A stretch of 64,000 nucleotides of DNA from Bacillota bacterium (lineage in GTDB: Bacteria > Bacillota > Clostridia > Tissierellales > Peptoniphilaceae), in assembly GCA_023442775.1 (NCBI GenBank), contig JAEZXH010000021.1, positions 1 to 64,000 on the forward strand, read 5' to 3'. Positions 32,913 through 40,856 of this stretch are shown here, piece by piece. The position numbers and the translations under genes are program-made. The notes below the pieces were generated by a model, which saw nothing but the letters and a program-made list of their open reading frames with translations, did not search any database and was not told where the DNA came from. Numbering within the stretch: the first letter of the stretch is position 1; every line of letters starts with the position of its first letter.

Positions 32913-34328
32913 TCATACGCGAATCGTCGCTTCGTAATCGTCGGGGATGCACTGGTCGTCAATGGCCTCGAGGAATTCGAGGACCTGGGAGGGGGCCCTA
33001 CCTATGTAGCGCGCCGGGTCGTGATAGTGGGGGATGTCTTCTTCTTTCAAGAGAAAGGCTGGATCCGCGGCGAGGCGATGAAGAAGGTCGTTCTCCTTGC
33101 CCTCGTCCTTGACTCTCTTCGCCGCCTCCTGGGCGTGGACGCGGATGATCTCGTGGAGCTCTTGGCGATTGCCCCCGGCCTTGACGCCGTCCATGAGGAG
33201 CTCTTCCGTGGCGAGGAAGGGAACCTCCTCCATGAGGCGGCGGCGGATGGTCTTCTCGTGGACCACGAGGCCGCTCACCACGTTGATGGCAAGTTCTAGG
33301 AGTCCGTCGGCGGTGAGAAAGGCCTCTGCCATGGCGAGGCGTCTATTCGCCGAGTCGTCCAAGGTCCGTTCGAGCCACTGGGTGGCGTGGACCATGGGCC
33401 CGTTGTGGGCGAGGTTCATGAGATACTTCGAGAGGCTTGCGATGCGCTCACTACGCATCGGGTTTCTCTTGTAGGCCATTGCCGAGGAGCCGATTTGGTG
33501 CTTCTCGAAGGGTTCCTCCACCTCTTTGTCGTGTTGCATGAGGCGCAAGTCGTTGGTTATCTTATGAAGACTGGCCCCGAGATTGCCAAGGGCTTGAAGA
33601 ATCTGAGCGTCCACCTTCCGGCTGTAGGTCTGGCCGGTGATGGGATAGGTCCCGGGAACATCGAAGGCCTCGGCGATGGCCTCATCGAGGCGGCGGACCT
33701 TCTCCTCATCTCCCCCAAAGAGGCTCAAGAAGGAGGCTTGGGTCCCCGTGGTCCCCTTGGCACCCCGCAGGCGCAAGCGTGTCAGGAGGCCTTGGACTTC
33801 TTCGAGGTCGAAGAGAAGATCCATCATCCACAGGCAAATCCTCTTTCCCAAGGTGGTGGGCTGGGCGGCCTGGTAGTGGGTGGCGCCTAGGATGGGAAGG
33901 TCGGCGTAACATCGCGCCTCCTTGGAGAGACGGGCGAGGAGGATCCGAAGCTTCTTTTCAATGAGCACGAGGGCCTCTCGGAAGATGAGAAGGTCGGCGT
34001 TGTCCCCGACGAAGCAGCTCGTGGCCCCAAGGTGCAAGATGGGCATCGCCTCGGGGGCGAGTTCGCCAAAGGCGTGGACGTGGGCCATGACGTCGTGGCG
34101 CAGGCTCTTTTCCAACTCGCCGATGCGCCCCTCGTCGATGGTGTCCCGGGCGCGGCGAAGGGCCTCAATCTGCGCTTCGGAAATGGGAAGGCCTAAGTCC
34201 TTCTCCGCCGTGGCCAGGGCAATCCACAGATCGCGAAAGGCCAAGGTTCTTCGCCTCTCGGAGAAGAGGTGACTCATCTCTTCTGTGGCGTAACGCCTCG
34301 TCAGGGGGCTTTGGTATACGTCAGCCAT
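32913..34328 (-). CDS. purB: Adenylosuccinate lyase
   Basis: A 471-residue fumarase/aspartase superfamily enzyme that acts twice in purine synthesis (SAICAR to AICAR, adenylosuccinate to AMP). The superfamily signature GSSAMAYKRNPMRSE is at about residues 290-304; LGATSCFVGDNAD, GATHYQAAQPTTLGKR and KGTTGTQASF are also seen, as in the longer eukaryote-like PurB branch. AAAGGAG precedes ATG 34328. An extended frame to 34367 overlaps truA and lacks a ribosome-binding site. It lies 20 nt after truA and 8 nt before the AraC gene. Confidence 0.95.
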   Translation of the reverse strand: MADVYQSPLTRRYATEEMSHLFSERRRTLAFRDLWIALATAEKDLGLPISEAQIEALRRARDTIDEGRIGELEKSLRHDVMAHVHAFGELAPEAMPILHLGATSCFVGDNADLLIFREALVLIEKKLRILLARLSKEARCYADLPILGATHYQAAQPTTLGKRICLWMMDLLFDLEEVQGLLTRLRLRGAKGTTGTQASFLSLFGGDEEKVRRLDEAIAEAFDVPGTYPITGQTYSRKVDAQILQALGNLGASLHKITNDLRLMQHDKEVEEPFEKHQIGSSAMAYKRNPMRSERIASLSKYLMNLAHNGPMVHATQWLERTLDDSANRRLAMAEAFLTADGLLELAINVVSGLVVHEKTIRRRLMEEVPFLATEELLMDGVKAGGNRQELHEIIRVHAQEAAKRVKDEGKENDLLHRLAADPAFLLKEEDIPHYHDPARYIGRAPSQVLEFLEAIDDQCIPDDYEATIRV

Positions 34329-34348
34329 AGTTCTCCTTTCTTCCAACT

Positions 34349-35107
34349 CTAGGGCTTGAGAATCCACTCTTCGGGGACGACGACGTCGGCGAGATAGAGG
34401 CCACAGGCCGGGGCCATGGCACCGACGTACTCCTTCTTTCCCGTGACCACCGCGCGGCGCAAATCCTCCGGGTCTCGCACTCCGCGGCCAATCTCCACCA
34501 AGGTGCCCACGAGGAAGCGAATCATGTTCTTCAGGAAGCTCTTCCCGGTAAAATCCAAGATGACGAGACTCCCCTCGCAGTGCATGTTGACCGAGTAGAG
34601 GTCGCGAATCGTATCGCGCACCGTGGCATAGCGCCCCATGAAGGCGCGGAAGTCCCGGGCGCCGCAGATGCCCTCAAAGGCAGGGGGCAAGAGGGCGGGG
34701 TCGATGGTGCGCTCCAGGCAATAGACCCGATTGTGTCCCAGGGCATGGCGCACCATCTCGTTGTAGAGGAGGTAGCGATACCGTTTGTGGGAGACGTGGT
34801 AACGGGCGTGAAACCCGGGTCTCACCTCTTGGGCCCGGGCGACGGCGATGTCGTCGGGGAGGTATTGATTGATGACCCGGGGCAGGGCCTCGAGGGCGAT
34901 GGGACTCGTGGTGGAAAAATTTCCCACTTGGGCCAGGGCGTGGACCCCGCGATCCGTCCGCCCCGAGGAAGTAAACCGCACGGGGTGGGTACAGACGGTC
35001 TCTAAGGCCTTGGTGAGTTCTCCCTCCACCGAGGGGAAGTTGGGCTGCCACTGGCTGCCGTAGTAGTTCGTCCCCTCGTAGGAATAGGTGAGAAGAATCT
35101 CTCTCAT
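34349..35107 (-). CDS. truA: tRNA pseudouridine(38-40) synthase TruA
   Basis: A 252-residue enzyme converting uridines 38-40 of tRNA anticodon arms to pseudouridine. The catalytic Asp is in TSSGRTDRGVHALAQV (about residue 52). The conserved KRYRYLLYN and GKSFLKNMIRFLVGTLVEIG segments are present. It overlaps ecfT by 4 nt (ATG 35107), a common ECF-truA arrangement in Firmicutes. Confidence 0.95.
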   Translation of the reverse strand: MREILLTYSYEGTNYYGSQWQPNFPSVEGELTKALETVCTHPVRFTSSGRTDRGVHALAQVGNFSTTSPIALEALPRVINQYLPDDIAVARAQEVRPGFHARYHVSHKRYRYLLYNEMVRHALGHNRVYCLERTIDPALLPPAFEGICGARDFRAFMGRYATVRDTIRDLYSVNMHCEGSLVILDFTGKSFLKNMIRFLVGTLVEIGRGVRDPEDLRRAVVTGKKEYVGAMAPACGLYLADVVVPEEWILKP

Positions 35108-35904
35108 CGGAGGATGCCGAGGAGGATGACCCCGATGAAGAAGGCGAGGCTTCCCACAAAGAGGATGACATCCATGGTGGTGATGTGGAGGGGATTGAGC
35201 TTCGTGCGCCCCTCTCCTCCGTGGTAACATCTGGCTTCCATCGCCGCCCCGAGCTCCTCGGCCCGGTGGAAGGCATCGATGAAGAGGGGGACCAGGAGGG
35301 GGATGAGGTTCTTCGCCCGGGTGATGAGATTTCCCGTCTCGAAGTCGGCGCCACGGGCCATCTGGGCCTTCATGATCTTGTCCGTCTCCTCGATGAGGGT
35401 GGGGATGAAGCGAAGGGCGATGGTCATCATCATGGCGAGCTCGTGGGCGGGGACCCCAATGACCTTTAAGGGGGCGAGGAGTCGTTCGATGCCGTCGGTG
35501 AGTTCAATGGGACTCGTAGTGAGCGTCAAGAGACTCGTTCCCGTGACGAGGAGGACGAGGCGAATGGCCATCATGAGGGACTGGTGAATCCCCTCTTCGG
35601 TAATCTTCAAAAACTTCCACTGCCACAGCACCGTCCCCGGGGTAAAGAGGAGGTTCACAAGGAAGGTCAAAAGCAAGATCCAGCGCAGAGGTTTTAGACC
35701 TTTGACCACCATCTTCGGCGGCAATTTCGACGTAAAGACCACGAGGGCGAGGTAGGCGAAAATCGCCCCGTAGACCCAGTAGCTCTTGACGAAGAAGATG
35801 CTCACGATAAAGGCGAACATGGTGAGAATCTTCAGTCTCGGGTCCATGCGGTGAACCGCCGTGTCCTGAGGGTAGTATTGGCCGATGGTGATGTCCTTAA
35901 GCAT
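35104..35904 (-). CDS. ecfT: Energy-coupling factor transporter transmembrane protein EcfT
   Basis: The 266-residue membrane scaffold of the group II ECF vitamin transporter. It joins the two ATPases to exchangeable S components. It starts with the conserved IGQYYPQDTAVHRMDPRLKI, has about five to six membrane helices, and carries the coupling-helix motif MARGADFETG (about residue 190) and EARCYHGGEGRTK (about 228), both with the A-R-G/A-R-C signature. It overlaps ecfA2 by 8 nt and truA by 4 nt. It probably serves TrpP and the S component at 41753 as well as S components elsewhere. Confidence 0.95.
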   Translation of the reverse strand: MLKDITIGQYYPQDTAVHRMDPRLKILTMFAFIVSIFFVKSYWVYGAIFAYLALVVFTSKLPPKMVVKGLKPLRWILLLTFLVNLLFTPGTVLWQWKFLKITEEGIHQSLMMAIRLVLLVTGTSLLTLTTSPIELTDGIERLLAPLKVIGVPAHELAMMMTIALRFIPTLIEETDKIMKAQMARGADFETGNLITRAKNLIPLLVPLFIDAFHRAEELGAAMEARCYHGGEGRTKLNPLHITTMDVILFVGSLAFFIGVILLGILR

Positions 35905-36757
35905 GGCCCACCTCCTTCAGTGCGCGAAGAATCTCCGCCTTCGCCTCTTCCACGGTGATGCAGTCCTCGTGGATAAAGGGAAAACGCGCCTTCAATTTCT
36001 CCATAACGCGACGCACCTCGGGGACGCCGAGGCCAATTTTTCGAAGGGCGTCGGGGAATTGGAAAATCTCCCGAGGGGTGCCGTCCATGACCAGGTGGCC
36101 ATGGTCCATGACGAGCATTCTCTCGGCGATGCGCCCCACGTCTTCCATGGAGTGGCTGACGAGGACGATGGTCATCTTCCGCTCGGCGTGAAGGGCCTTA
36201 ATCTGGCCCAAGATTTCATTGCGCCCGTGAGGGTCGAGGCCCGCGGTGGGCTCGTCGAGGACGAGAATCGAGGGGTTCATGGCGAGGACTCCCGCAATGG
36301 CGACGCGACGCTTCTGTCCTCCCGAGAGCTCGAAGGGGGATCGCTCGGCGAGGTCTTGGGAGAGTCCTACAGAGGCCATCGCCTCCTCCACCCGACGATT
36401 GACCTCTTCTTGGGAGAGGCCAAGATTTTTTGGCCCGAAGGCGATGTCCTTTGCCACCGTCTCCTCAAAGAGCTGGTACTCGGGATATTGGAAGACGAGA
36501 CCCACAGTCTTTCGCACCTCGAGGAGATTCTTCCCCTTTCCAAGGACGATGTCTCCCACGCGGATCTCCCCTTCCGAGGGGAGAAGGAGACCGTTTAGGA
36601 GTTGAACGAGGGTACTCTTCCCGCTTCCCGTGTGACCGATGAGGCCGATGAACTCCCCATCGCGCAAGGTGACGCTCACCTCTTCTAAGGCCTTTCTGGC
36701 GAAGGGGGTGCCGGGGGAGTAGGTGTATGATACGTTTTTTAAGACAATATCCGGCAT
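35897..36757 (-). CDS. ecfA2: Energy-coupling factor ATPase EcfA2
   Basis: A 286-residue ABC ATPase of the ECF transporter. Walker A is GHTGSGKSTL (about 41-50), the signature ELSGGQKRR (about 143) and Walker B LVLDEPTAGLD (about 162). The start MPDIVLKNVSYTYSPGTPFARKAL is the EcfA2 type. It is the second gene of the operon, overlapping ecfA1 by 19 nt. Confidence 0.95.
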   Translation of the reverse strand: MPDIVLKNVSYTYSPGTPFARKALEEVSVTLRDGEFIGLIGHTGSGKSTLVQLLNGLLLPSEGEIRVGDIVLGKGKNLLEVRKTVGLVFQYPEYQLFEETVAKDIAFGPKNLGLSQEEVNRRVEEAMASVGLSQDLAERSPFELSGGQKRRVAIAGVLAMNPSILVLDEPTAGLDPHGRNEILGQIKALHAERKMTIVLVSHSMEDVGRIAERMLVMDHGHLVMDGTPREIFQFPDALRKIGLGVPEVRRVMEKLKARFPFIHEDCITVEEAKAEILRALKEVGHA

Positions 36758-37569
36758 AGTTCCTCCACCAATTCGTCGTCGGTTAAGATCTCCGTGTTGA
36801 TGTCCAGGCCCTCTTCCTTTAAGAGGTGGCTCAGCTCTGTGGCCTGGGGCACGTCGAGGCCGATGGATTTAATCTTTTCCACTTGGGAGAAGACGCGGCG
36901 AGGAGTGTCGTCAATGATGACCTTCCCCTTGTCCAGGACCACGAGGCGATCTGCCATCGCCGCCTCCTCCATGTAGTGGGTGATGATGATCACCGTCTTG
37001 TGCTCTTCCTTCGCCAGGCGCAAGATCGTATCCATCACTTCTCGTCGCCCCCGCGGGTCGAGCATGGCGGTGGACTCGTCCATGATGATGATCTTCGGCC
37101 CCATGGCGAGGATTCCCGCAATGGCGACGCGCTGTTTCTGTCCTCCCGAGAGGAGGTGGGGGGCGTGGCGCTTAAAGGACTCCATCCCCACCACCTCGAG
37201 GGCCCGATCCACCCGCTGGCGCAGTTCGGGCATGGGCACCCCGAGGTTTTCCGGCCCAAAGGCCACTTCTTCTTCCACGATGGTGGCCACCATCTGGTTG
37301 TCTGGATTTTGAAAGACCATCCCCGCGCGGGAGCGAATGTCCCAAATCTTTTCGTCGTCTTTGGTGTCCATGCCGTCGACGAGGATGCGTCCTTCGGTGG
37401 GAATGAGGAGACCGTTTAGGAGCTTGGCAAGGGTGCTCTTCCCGCTGCCGTTGTGCCCCAAGATGGCGACAAATTCCTCGTCGCCGATGGTCAGATCAAT
37501 CCCATCGAGGGCATAGGGTCCGACTTCTGGCTCCCCGTAGGTGAACCGAAGGTTTTCTATGGAAATCAT
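36739..37569 (-). CDS. ecfA1: Energy-coupling factor ATPase EcfA1
   Basis: A 276-residue ABC ATPase pairing with EcfA2. Walker A GHNGSGKSTL (about 39-48), signature LLSGGQKQR (about 141) and Walker B IIMDESTAML (about 160) are complete; the Ser in place of the usual Pro after DE is common in EcfA1. The C-terminal extension (about 220-276) is the A-subunit domain that contacts its partner. First gene of a six-gene operon. Confidence 0.95.
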   Translation of the reverse strand: MISIENLRFTYGEPEVGPYALDGIDLTIGDEEFVAILGHNGSGKSTLAKLLNGLLIPTEGRILVDGMDTKDDEKIWDIRSRAGMVFQNPDNQMVATIVEEEVAFGPENLGVPMPELRQRVDRALEVVGMESFKRHAPHLLSGGQKQRVAIAGILAMGPKIIIMDESTAMLDPRGRREVMDTILRLAKEEHKTVIIITHYMEEAAMADRLVVLDKGKVIIDDTPRRVFSQVEKIKSIGLDVPQATELSHLLKEEGLDINTEILTDDELVEELCRILS

Positions 37570-37602
37570 GCTTTCCTCCCTTTATTTTTTCGTTCTTAGG
37601 AA

Positions 37603-37632
37603 ATTATACTTCATTTTTCTCCCATTTTCCAA
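37603..37632 (-). promoter_or_regulatory. Promoter of the ecfA1-ecfA2-ecfT-truA-purB-araC operon
   Basis: Minus strand TTGGAA (37632-37627), an 18-nt spacer and TATAAT (37608-37603), 33 nt before ATG 37569. Confidence 0.75.
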
Positions 37633-37657
37633 CAAAAAAGGGGCTTTTTTTAGCCCC
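37633..37657 (-). terminator. Terminator of trpP
   Basis: AGGGGCT-A7-GCCCCT followed by six T on the minus strand. It overlaps the trpP stop codon. Confidence 0.85.
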
Positions 37658-38168
37658 TCGTCATCAATGCCTGTTGTTTCACGAATGTGGCGTAGAGCTT
37701 TGTGAGTAACATCCCGAAAAAGATGTTGCAAAGCGCCGTGGGAAGGACCACCGCCACAAAGAGTGCCCCAAATCCCATGGGAAGGCCAGCCATCACGAGG
37801 GCCGAGCCCAAGAAGATGGCGCCGGAGAGCACCGTGGCAAGGCCCATGGAGATGCCGGTGAGGATGACACCTGCCCGATTCTTTAAGAGGGCGCGGTAGA
37901 GGAAAAAGTAGGCGTAGCCCGTGACGATTTTGTCGATGAGACTTGGAATCTGTCCCCCGGGAAAACTCGTGGTCATCGCCGCCAAGACCCCTGCGGCAAT
38001 GGATACCCCTGCGGTCATCTTGGCATCGTCACAGAGGATGATGGCCAAAAACATCGTCGCCAAGAGAAAATCTGGTTTTACGCCTCCAACAAGTCCTGGA
38101 ACCACCGTGTGAAGGACGGTTCCCAGGGCCAACAAAACTGCTGCATACACGACATTCTTCGTTTTCAT
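37650..38168 (-). CDS. trpP: Tryptophan transporter TrpP (ECF S component type)
   Basis: A 172-residue membrane protein with about five helices. The sequence KTKNVVYAAVLLALGTVLH, the FLLATMFLAIILCDDAKMTAGVS loop and TSFPGGQIPSLIDK match the TrpP family, small S-component-like tryptophan importers. The 5' leader is a T-box whose specifier codon is UGG (Trp), which independently supports the substrate. It has no ATPase of its own and would use the EcfA1/A2/T module encoded just downstream of its terminator. Confidence 0.92.
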   Translation of the reverse strand: MKTKNVVYAAVLLALGTVLHTVVPGLVGGVKPDFLLATMFLAIILCDDAKMTAGVSIAAGVLAAMTTSFPGGQIPSLIDKIVTGYAYFFLYRALLKNRAGVILTGISMGLATVLSGAIFLGSALVMAGLPMGFGALFVAVVLPTALCNIFFGMLLTKLYATFVKQQALMTRG

Positions 38169-38208
38169 CGTTGTCTCCTTTTCTAGACAGTCTGAAAAAG
38201 GTGAGAAT

Positions 38209-38472
38209 CAAAAAAACCACTTCCCCCCTGTTAGGAGCAAAGTGGTTCGCGGTGCCATCCTAATTATGCCACGTCGGGCATATCTTTATCGGGTACTAAC
38301 ATACCCTATCTCGATAACGGGAGAACCGTCTCGGCTACTGTCATTCGCCTCGCACTCATAGACCCATTCACATCAGGCGCTCCACCGGCTTCCACCACCC
38401 GCCGGTTCTCTAGGCGAGCACTCCTGGTGCTACTACTTTCTAATCATCACTTTTTTCAGCAGTTTGTAATTT
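38209..38472 (-). promoter_or_regulatory. Tryptophan-specific T-box riboswitch upstream of trpP
   Basis: The minus-strand leader contains the T-box core ATGGCACCGCGAA (complement at 38246-38259), which pairs with uncharged tRNA acceptor ends. The terminator follows: AACCACTT (38247-38240) with AAGTGGTT (38222-38215), then seven T. Stem I has the GAGAACCGG/AGCCGG distal arm and a specifier loop reading GAA-UGG-GUC, with the Trp codon at 38366-38364. Low charged tRNA-Trp would let transcription continue into trpP. Confidence 0.95.
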
Positions 38473-38478
38473 TCGTCC

Positions 38479-38507
38479 ATTGTATCCCTTCTCAGAGGTC
38501 CTGTCAA
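38479..38507 (-). promoter_or_regulatory. Promoter of the Trp T-box leader
   Basis: Minus strand TTGACA (38507-38502), a 17-nt spacer and TACAAT (38484-38479). Confidence 0.85.
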
Positions 38508-38537
38508 GGGAGATTCTCTCTTTTTCAAAAGTTTTCC

Positions 38538-39194
38538 CTAGAAGAGATCGGCGCGAGGCCCCATGGGGAAGAGGTAGATGGCGTGTTGGCCCTCATCGAC
38601 GGAGAAGAGGCGATCTGTCTCAATCCTATCGAATTCCGCCACGGGGCAGGTCCCCAGTTCGAGGCTTTCACTAAGGAGCATGATCTGTTGGCCCAAGTGT
38701 CCCGCCTCGAGGTAGATGAGTTTATCCGCCGCCTCTTCCCCCACGTACTGGACCATCTTCTCCCGACGGGCGGTGATGGCGTAGATGAGGGCGGCGTCCT
38801 TCACAAATTTTTGGGTGGGAAGGGCCTTTTCAATGGTGGATTCCAACTCGTCGAAGCGCCGGCGCAAGACGAGGGTGTGGGTGATGGGGTCGTAGCGATA
38901 GAGCCCCTTTTCCACGTCGAGGACCCTCAAGAGCAAGAGTTCCACGTCGAGGGGGTGCCGGTTGCCCGCAGAAGGGATGGCGGTGTGATAGACCTTCTCG
39001 TCTCTTTGTTTTCGCATGGTGTGGTAGAGGATGTAGGCGAGTTGTCGCTTGGTCATGGTGCCGTGGACATAGTTGCGGCGACTCCGACGATTGACAAAAC
39101 AGGCGCGGATGTCGGTCTCCTTCAGGCGGTGGGCTACCTCTCCTGGCAGTTGAAGGCGACTCTCTTCTTGGCGTCTTGGTTCTTGTTGTGTCAT
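38538..39194 (-). CDS. SagB-type nitroreductase/dehydrogenase
   Basis: A 218-residue FMN oxidoreductase. FVNRRSRRNYVHGTMTKRQLAYILYHT is the SagB/ThcOx opening, SAGNRHPLDVELLL the FMN region, and YLEAGHLGQQIMLLSESLELGTCPVAEFD the C-terminal flavin loop. SagB proteins oxidise azolines in peptide natural products, but stand-alone members are widespread. No cyclodehydratase or precursor peptide is found next to this gene, so a general reductase role is likely. It is divergent from the CXXC/Fe-S operon. Confidence 0.87.
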   Translation of the reverse strand: MTQQEPRRQEESRLQLPGEVAHRLKETDIRACFVNRRSRRNYVHGTMTKRQLAYILYHTMRKQRDEKVYHTAIPSAGNRHPLDVELLLLRVLDVEKGLYRYDPITHTLVLRRRFDELESTIEKALPTQKFVKDAALIYAITARREKMVQYVGEEAADKLIYLEAGHLGQQIMLLSESLELGTCPVAEFDRIETDRLFSVDEGQHAIYLFPMGPRADLF

Positions 39195-39227
39195 GACCTC
39201 TCCCTTCTCCCCTTCTTCGGTTTTCGT

Positions 39228-39236
39228 GCTATACTT
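39228..39236 (+). promoter_or_regulatory. Extended -10 promoter of the CXXC/Fe-S operon
   Basis: TGCTATACT, about 50 nt before ATG 39287. Confidence 0.5.
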
Positions 39237-39286
39237 AAGTCAATGAGAGAAAACGCTCTTCTTATTATACCAAAGGAGGTGGTGTG

Positions 39287-39418
39287 ATGGACAGACGAAG
39301 CCTCGTCTTTCTCGGTCTCGCCCTTGTCTTTCTCGCCTTGGGCCACGCCCTGGGGGAGTCTTTCTCATTATGGATGAAGGCCTCCCACGTGTGTTTGGAG
39401 TGTATCGGCCTTGGCTAA
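39287..39418 (+). CDS. CD1871A-type small CXXC membrane protein
   Basis: A 43-residue peptide. One hydrophobic helix (LVFLGLALVFLALGHALG) is followed by a short tail ending CLECIGLG. A single helix plus a C-terminal C-x-x-C is the form of the CD1871A family of clostridial small proteins, which also precede polyferredoxin-like genes. AAAGGAGGTGGTGTG before ATG 39287 is a strong ribosome-binding site. Its last 8 nt overlap the TTG start of the Fe-S protein. Probably a redox or assembly partner of that protein. Confidence 0.82.
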   Translation: MDRRSLVFLGLALVFLALGHALGESFSLWMKASHVCLECIGLG

Positions 39419-40259
39419 GCGTCCCCTCATCCAGGCCCTTGTGAGCCTCTCGACGAATGGCTACCTGCGAGGCTTTTTGACGGGCTCCATCTACCGCGGC
39501 CCGACGAAGTCCCTCTGCGTCCCGGGGCTCTCCTGTTATTCCTGTCCCGGTGCCCTTGGGGCCTGTCCCCTGGGCGCGCTCCAGGCGGGACTTGGGGGAA
39601 GCGTGGGACTTCCCTTTTACGCCCTCGGGTGGATTCTCCTCTTTGGAGCCGCCTTTGGCCGCGTCGTCTGCGGCTTCTTCTGCCCCTTCGGGTGGATTCA
39701 AGAGCTCCTTGGAAGAATTCCCACAAAGAAATTCCGCCCGGCCTGGGTGCGACGCCTCGAAAGGCTGCCCTTTGCCTTTCTCCTTCTCTTTGTCGTCGTC
39801 ATTCCCGTCCTCACCCGCCTCTTCTCCATTTCCATCCCCGCCTTTTGCGCCTACATCTGCCCCGCGGGGCTCGTCACCGGGGGCATCCCTTTGATTCTCA
39901 CAAACCCAAGTCTTCGGGGGATTCTGGGATGGCTCTTTGGATGGAAATTTCTTCTGAGCGTCTTCTTTCTCGTCGGGTGCCTCTTCATCGAGCGGTTCTT
40001 CTGCCGCATCTGTTGTCCCCTCGGCGCCCTCTATGGCTTCTTCAATCCCCGGGCCATCTTCTCCATGACCTGCAACGAGGCCGCCTGCATCTCCTGCAAG
40101 GCCTGCTCTCGGGTCTGCCCCATGGAGGTGCGCCCCTATGAAGCGCCCAACGACCGCCGCTGTGTCCGGTGCCTGCGCTGTGTCCACACCTGTCCCACCC
40201 ATGCCCTCGATCTTCGCATGGGCAAAGTTGTTCTCACCAAAGAAAAGGAGTTTCTATGA
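39411..40259 (+). CDS. 4Fe-4S membrane protein (NapH/NosR/YccM-like)
   Basis: A 282-residue membrane iron-sulfur protein. About five membrane helices surround CxxxCP motifs in loops (GLSCYSCPGALGACP at about 41-55, CGFFCPFGW, CAYICPAG, CRICCPLG). Two ferredoxin-type 4Fe-4S clusters follow near the C-terminus (CISCKACSRVCP and CVRCLRCVHTCP). Such proteins pass electrons between the membrane quinone/flavin pool and an unknown acceptor. The only start that keeps the conserved N-terminus is TTG 39411, overlapping the CXXC gene, so it is probably translated by coupling. It overlaps the DsbA-like gene (ATGA). Confidence 0.9.
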   Translation: MAKRPLIQALVSLSTNGYLRGFLTGSIYRGPTKSLCVPGLSCYSCPGALGACPLGALQAGLGGSVGLPFYALGWILLFGAAFGRVVCGFFCPFGWIQELLGRIPTKKFRPAWVRRLERLPFAFLLLFVVVIPVLTRLFSISIPAFCAYICPAGLVTGGIPLILTNPSLRGILGWLFGWKFLLSVFFLVGCLFIERFFCRICCPLGALYGFFNPRAIFSMTCNEAACISCKACSRVCPMEVRPYEAPNDRRCVRCLRCVHTCPTHALDLRMGKVVLTKEKEFL

Positions 40260-40855
40260 TTTCCAAGATTACCCTCATCACCGATTTCACCTGCCCGTTT
40301 TGCTTCCGTCAACACTTGGCCTTAAGTGCCTTGAAGGAAGAGGGCATTGCCCCCGAGATTCATCCCGCGCCCCACATGCTCAAAGCCGACGCCCCCATTG
40401 AAGGCTTTATTTTCGACGACAAGCTCCGGGAGAAGCTTCGTCACCACTTCGAGGAATTCAAAAAAGACCCTCTCTTTGAGGGCATCCACTTCCACGACCC
40501 GGAGCGCCGTTTCAACTCCTACCGCGCCCATGGCATCGCCCTCGCCGCAGAAAAAGAGGGAATCTATCTTCCCGTGGCCCTCGCCATCTTCGAAGCGGGC
40601 TTCGTCCGTGGAGAGAACATTGCCTTGGAAGAGACCTTGAAAAAGGCCATCGACGGCGCGGGATTTGACTACGATACCCTCGCCTCGAAGGTCAACGCCG
40701 AAGATTTGCGTGCCGGGCTCCACGAGAGCTTTGTCCTTAGGAAGAAATACGAGTTAAAGACGGTCCCCGCCATGTACTTCCCCGAGACAGAGCGCGTCGT
40801 CGACCACTCCACGAGCCTTGAAGAACTGCGAGGTCTCGTCACAGAAGAGGCCTGA
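40256..40855 (+). CDS. DsbA-family thioredoxin-fold oxidoreductase (cytoplasmic, FrnE-like)
   Basis: A 199-residue thioredoxin-fold protein with active site TDFTCPFCFRQ (CPFC, about residues 12-15), a helical insertion (about 60-140) and the cis-proline strand KTVPAMYFPE (about 170-180). There is no signal peptide, so it acts in the cytoplasm. It resembles FrnE/HCCA-isomerase-like DsbA proteins. AAAAGGAGTTTCT precedes ATG 40256, which overlaps the Fe-S gene stop. Partnership with the Fe-S protein and the CXXC peptide suggests a thiol redox chain. Confidence 0.85.
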   Translation: MISKITLITDFTCPFCFRQHLALSALKEEGIAPEIHPAPHMLKADAPIEGFIFDDKLREKLRHHFEEFKKDPLFEGIHFHDPERRFNSYRAHGIALAAEKEGIYLPVALAIFEAGFVRGENIALEETLKKAIDGAGFDYDTLASKVNAEDLRAGLHESFVLRKKYELKTVPAMYFPETERVVDHSTSLEELRGLVTEEA

Positions 40856-40856
40856 G

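Noticed and set aside
38538..39194. SagB protein as part of a thiazole/oxazole peptide cluster
   Set aside because: No precursor peptide, SagC/D cyclodehydratase or exporter gene is adjacent.
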